Positions 14,237-15,850 of a DNA stretch of 15,850 nt are shown piece after piece. Made by a program: the position numbers and the translations under genes. Source of the DNA: an uncultured Bacteroidaceae bacterium (GTDB lineage: Bacteria; Bacteroidota; Bacteroidia; Bacteroidales; Bacteroidaceae); contig CAJGDP010000035.1 in NCBI GenBank assembly GCA_904502235.1, positions 1 to 15,850 on the forward strand, written 5' to 3'. Numbering within the stretch: position 1 is the stretch's first letter; every line of letters begins with the position of its first letter. The notes beneath the pieces are model-generated. The model had not been told where the DNA came from. It saw only the letters and a list, made by a program, of their open reading frames with translations, and ran no database searches.

Positions 14237-14307
14237 ATAAAGTATTTAAAACCGGTTCTGGATTTGTTACCTGAATATCTAAGCTACCGTTAAAAGGTAT
14301 TTGTTGT

Positions 14308-15519
14308 TTATTTGATTTCCACCTCTATCATTGCCGGGAATGCGTAACTGCGGTCATTGCGCTTTGCGAGTGACTTATGCAACGTAGCAATGGTTCGCTT
14401 AACCTTTTTGTTAAAGAGTTTCTTACCTTTGTAAACAACCTTAACTTTTTTGTTAAGGTCGAGCATTCTGTCATTGATATATATGGTCAGTTTTGAATAG
14501 TCGCATTGCTCAATGTTTATGGTATTTCCGTCGATGCTTGCAACAACACATTTACCATGAGCAAGTTCATCGGCAGGAGTTTCGAGCCAGTAGAAATTTT
14601 CACGCAACACCACCTCTTGGCGCCAAACAACCTTTTTGGGGTAAGGATTACGGCGATACTGCGACATCCACTCAAGTGCAAGAGTATCTACCCTGTCCAT
14701 CCAGTGTCCCTTGTCGGGTACGATATTAGACTGGTGAATATATTTTCCGGGATTTGTATTGCTCAAAGAGTCCATTACAATAGCTTTCTCCTTTGCAAGG
14801 ATATTACGGTCGTAATAGTGATCGTGCTCACCCATCCATATCATATATGGGAGGTTCATAAGGTTCACCTGTGAAGCCTCACCCGGATGTCCTGCCATCA
14901 TCGATGCAGCAGCCCACTTGTCGGCCATGCGCGGTGCAAGACGCCACACACCATCACCACCGGCTGAATAACCCATAAGATATACCTTATTGGGATTTAC
15001 ACCCTCATATACTACGCAAGCAGCAATCAAATCTTCAAGCAACTCGTCGAGTCCTTTACGATGCCATAAGTCCGATGTATTCCATGGTGCACGCGGTGCA
15101 ATGTAAACACCCTCTTTAGGTTCGTAGAGGTATATTTGATTAACCCACTGTTCGTCATTGACCTCTTTGGGACAGTTTCCGCCACCATGCATTGAGATAT
15201 AGAGGCTACGACCATCCTTAGGCATCATACCAAAAGTACGGACAGCACAAGAGAGTTTTATGGAATCGTGAGAAATAGTCATATTTTCCCATGTTCTGTA
15301 GAGACGTTTAGCAGTTTCTTTCATCCATAAAGAATCGACGATTTCTGCAGCACGCTCACACGCAACTTTGTCCAACGCTGCTACTGCAAATTTTTGTTCT
15401 ATCAACTCACCCGAGGGGTTTTTCGCCCACTCCTCAAAAGCGGCGACCTGTGCTCCAGCCACCGAGGGCATCAAAAACATGAGCAACAATGCCCACAATG
15501 CATTTTTTTTGTTTTTCAT
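14308..15519 (-). CDS. Secreted alpha/beta hydrolase (esterase-like)
   Basis: A 403-residue exported hydrolase. The start MKNKKNALWALLLMFLMPSV with AGAQ is a classic signal peptide, with cleavage likely after AGA (23) and no lipobox Cys, so the enzyme is periplasmic or released. The alpha/beta hydrolase fold spans about 90-290: oxyanion-hole HGGG (111-114), nucleophile elbow GYSAGG (183-188, Ser185), candidate acid Asp233 in GEHDHYYD, and His272 in KGHWMD. A Lys-rich beta-like C-terminal domain of about 110 residues (295-403) follows, with several KKVK-type clusters. The fold resembles polyhydroxybutyrate-depolymerase or feruloyl-esterase type enzymes, but substrate is not readable. The gene lies between the two GGGtGRT 3'-end copies with its own terminator, suggesting it came in, or was trapped, during the duplication. 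Confidence 0.85.
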   Translation of the reverse strand: MKNKKNALWALLLMFLMPSVAGAQVAAFEEWAKNPSGELIEQKFAVAALDKVACERAAEIVDSLWMKETAKRLYRTWENMTISHDSIKLSCAVRTFGMMPKDGRSLYISMHGGGNCPKEVNDEQWVNQIYLYEPKEGVYIAPRAPWNTSDLWHRKGLDELLEDLIAACVVYEGVNPNKVYLMGYSAGGDGVWRLAPRMADKWAAASMMAGHPGEASQVNLMNLPYMIWMGEHDHYYDRNILAKEKAIVMDSLSNTNPGKYIHQSNIVPDKGHWMDRVDTLALEWMSQYRRNPYPKKVVWRQEVVLRENFYWLETPADELAHGKCVVASIDGNTINIEQCDYSKLTIYINDRMLDLNKKVKVVYKGKKLFNKKVKRTIATLHKSLAKRNDRSYAFPAMIEVEIK

Positions 15520-15603
15520 AAATTAAATCATAATAAGGCTCAAAGCCATTGCAATAATCACAAAGAATGACATGAAACGCAAGGTCAACTGCTATGATGT
15601 TAC

Positions 15604-15645
15604 CAAAAATAATCTCCCATAACTTTATCAGCTACAGGAGATTAT
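15604..15645 (-). terminator. Terminator of the GGGtGRT gene
   Basis: On the minus strand ATAATCTCC (15645-15637) pairs with GGAGATTAT (15617-15609), then TTTTTGG follows. It is 18 bases past the stop. The word TATTTTTG formed here also matches a -7 box for the hydrolase, but with no -33 partner I do not call a promoter. Confidence 0.75.
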
Positions 15646-15663
15646 ATATGTAATTAGTTAAAA

Positions 15664-15827
15664 TTACTTGCTCAATGCACCTGCGATATCCACTGCGATA
15701 GCAACAGTTGCACCAACCATTGGGTTGTTACCGATACCGAGGAAGCCCATCATCTCAACGTGTGCTGGAACTGAAGAAGAACCTGCAAACTGAGCGTCTG
15801 AGTGCATACGGCCCATTGTGTCGGTCA
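15664..15827. repeat. Direct repeat copy B (partner 13675-13911)
   Basis: This is the intact version of the repeated segment, inside the reading frame of the GGGtGRT gene. Recombination with copy A would remove the hydrolase gene and leave a single joined copy. Confidence 0.9.
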
Positions 15828-15850
15828 TACCGTAAGATGCAGGACCTGCA
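15664..15850 (-). CDS. GGGtGRT-family protein, C-terminal end (partial)
   Basis: The minus-strand frame is open from the window edge to TAA (15666-15664), giving the last 61 residues. AGPASYGMTDTMGRMHSDAQ followed by FAGSSSVPAHVEMMGFLGIG and NNPMVGATVAIAVDIAGALSK matches what I know as the C-terminus of the GGGtGRT protein family, which is about 330 residues long and of uncharacterised function. The motif that names the family lies upstream, outside the window. It is followed by a terminator, so it is not in an operon with the hydrolase. The frame is intact, unlike the near-identical remnant at 13675-13911, so this is the functional copy. Confidence 0.9.
   Translation of the reverse strand, partial: AGPASYGMTDTMGRMHSDAQFAGSSSVPAHVEMMGFLGIGNNPMVGATVAIAVDIAGALSK

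Noticed and set aside
15604..15611. Minus-strand TATTTTTG as hydrolase promoter
   Set aside because: It coincides with the T-run of the GGGtGRT terminator and has no TTTG at the proper distance upstream.

Overview
The window looks like chromosome from a Bacteroidota bacterium of the order Bacteroidales (Bacteroides/Prevotella-like). The support is: promoters of the TTTG-N19-21-TAnnTTTG type instead of -35/-10 boxes, no strong Shine-Dalgarno sequences, a glycogen debranching enzyme tail followed by a GT4/5-type glycosyltransferase and a GH57 protein, a GroEL ending in GGM repeats, and a GGGtGRT-family gene. The species cannot be named from the sequence alone.

Layout. (1) 1-2963, plus strand: alpha-glucan operon made of the debranching enzyme 3' end, a glycogen-synthase-like glycosyltransferase and a GH57 alpha-amylase-like protein that appears to lack both catalytic acids, closed by a terminator. 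(2) 3014-7305: small surface-polysaccharide cluster built from two convergent two-gene operons, GT4 plus acyltransferase-3 on the plus strand and GT2 plus Stealth phosphotransferase on the minus strand, meeting at a shared bidirectional terminator. (3) 7336-8397: a GTG-started Na+/Ca2+ exchanger. (4) 8466-10461: groES-groEL. (5) 10477-13423: accessory module. A small XRE-type regulator on the minus strand is divergent from a tight four-gene plus-strand operon: a four-helix membrane protein, a very acidic protein, a putative H-Y-E ADP-ribosyltransferase, and a NADAR-family protein whose start overlaps the ART stop (ATGA). The divergent promoters are recognisable, and a shared GCGTTATA motif, one copy of which lies in a perfect 12-bp palindrome, sits just outside each -33 box. 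(6) 13424-15663: a gene-poor, rearranged stretch. It holds a 97%-identical but broken duplicate of the GGGtGRT 3' end, interrupted by a 69-nt palindrome-like element, then a gap, then a secreted alpha/beta hydrolase. (7) 15664-15850: the 3' end of the GGGtGRT gene on the minus strand.

The best candidate for an under-described system is the ART-NADAR operon. One protein would attach ADP-ribose to a target and the adjacent, translationally coupled one belongs to a family associated with removing ADP-ribose from nucleobases. This reads as a toxin-antitoxin or phage-defence type modification/reversal pair, with an unknown acidic protein and a membrane protein as partners. The second notable structure is the pair of GGGtGRT 3'-end direct repeats flanking the hydrolase gene; recombination between them would delete about 2 kb.
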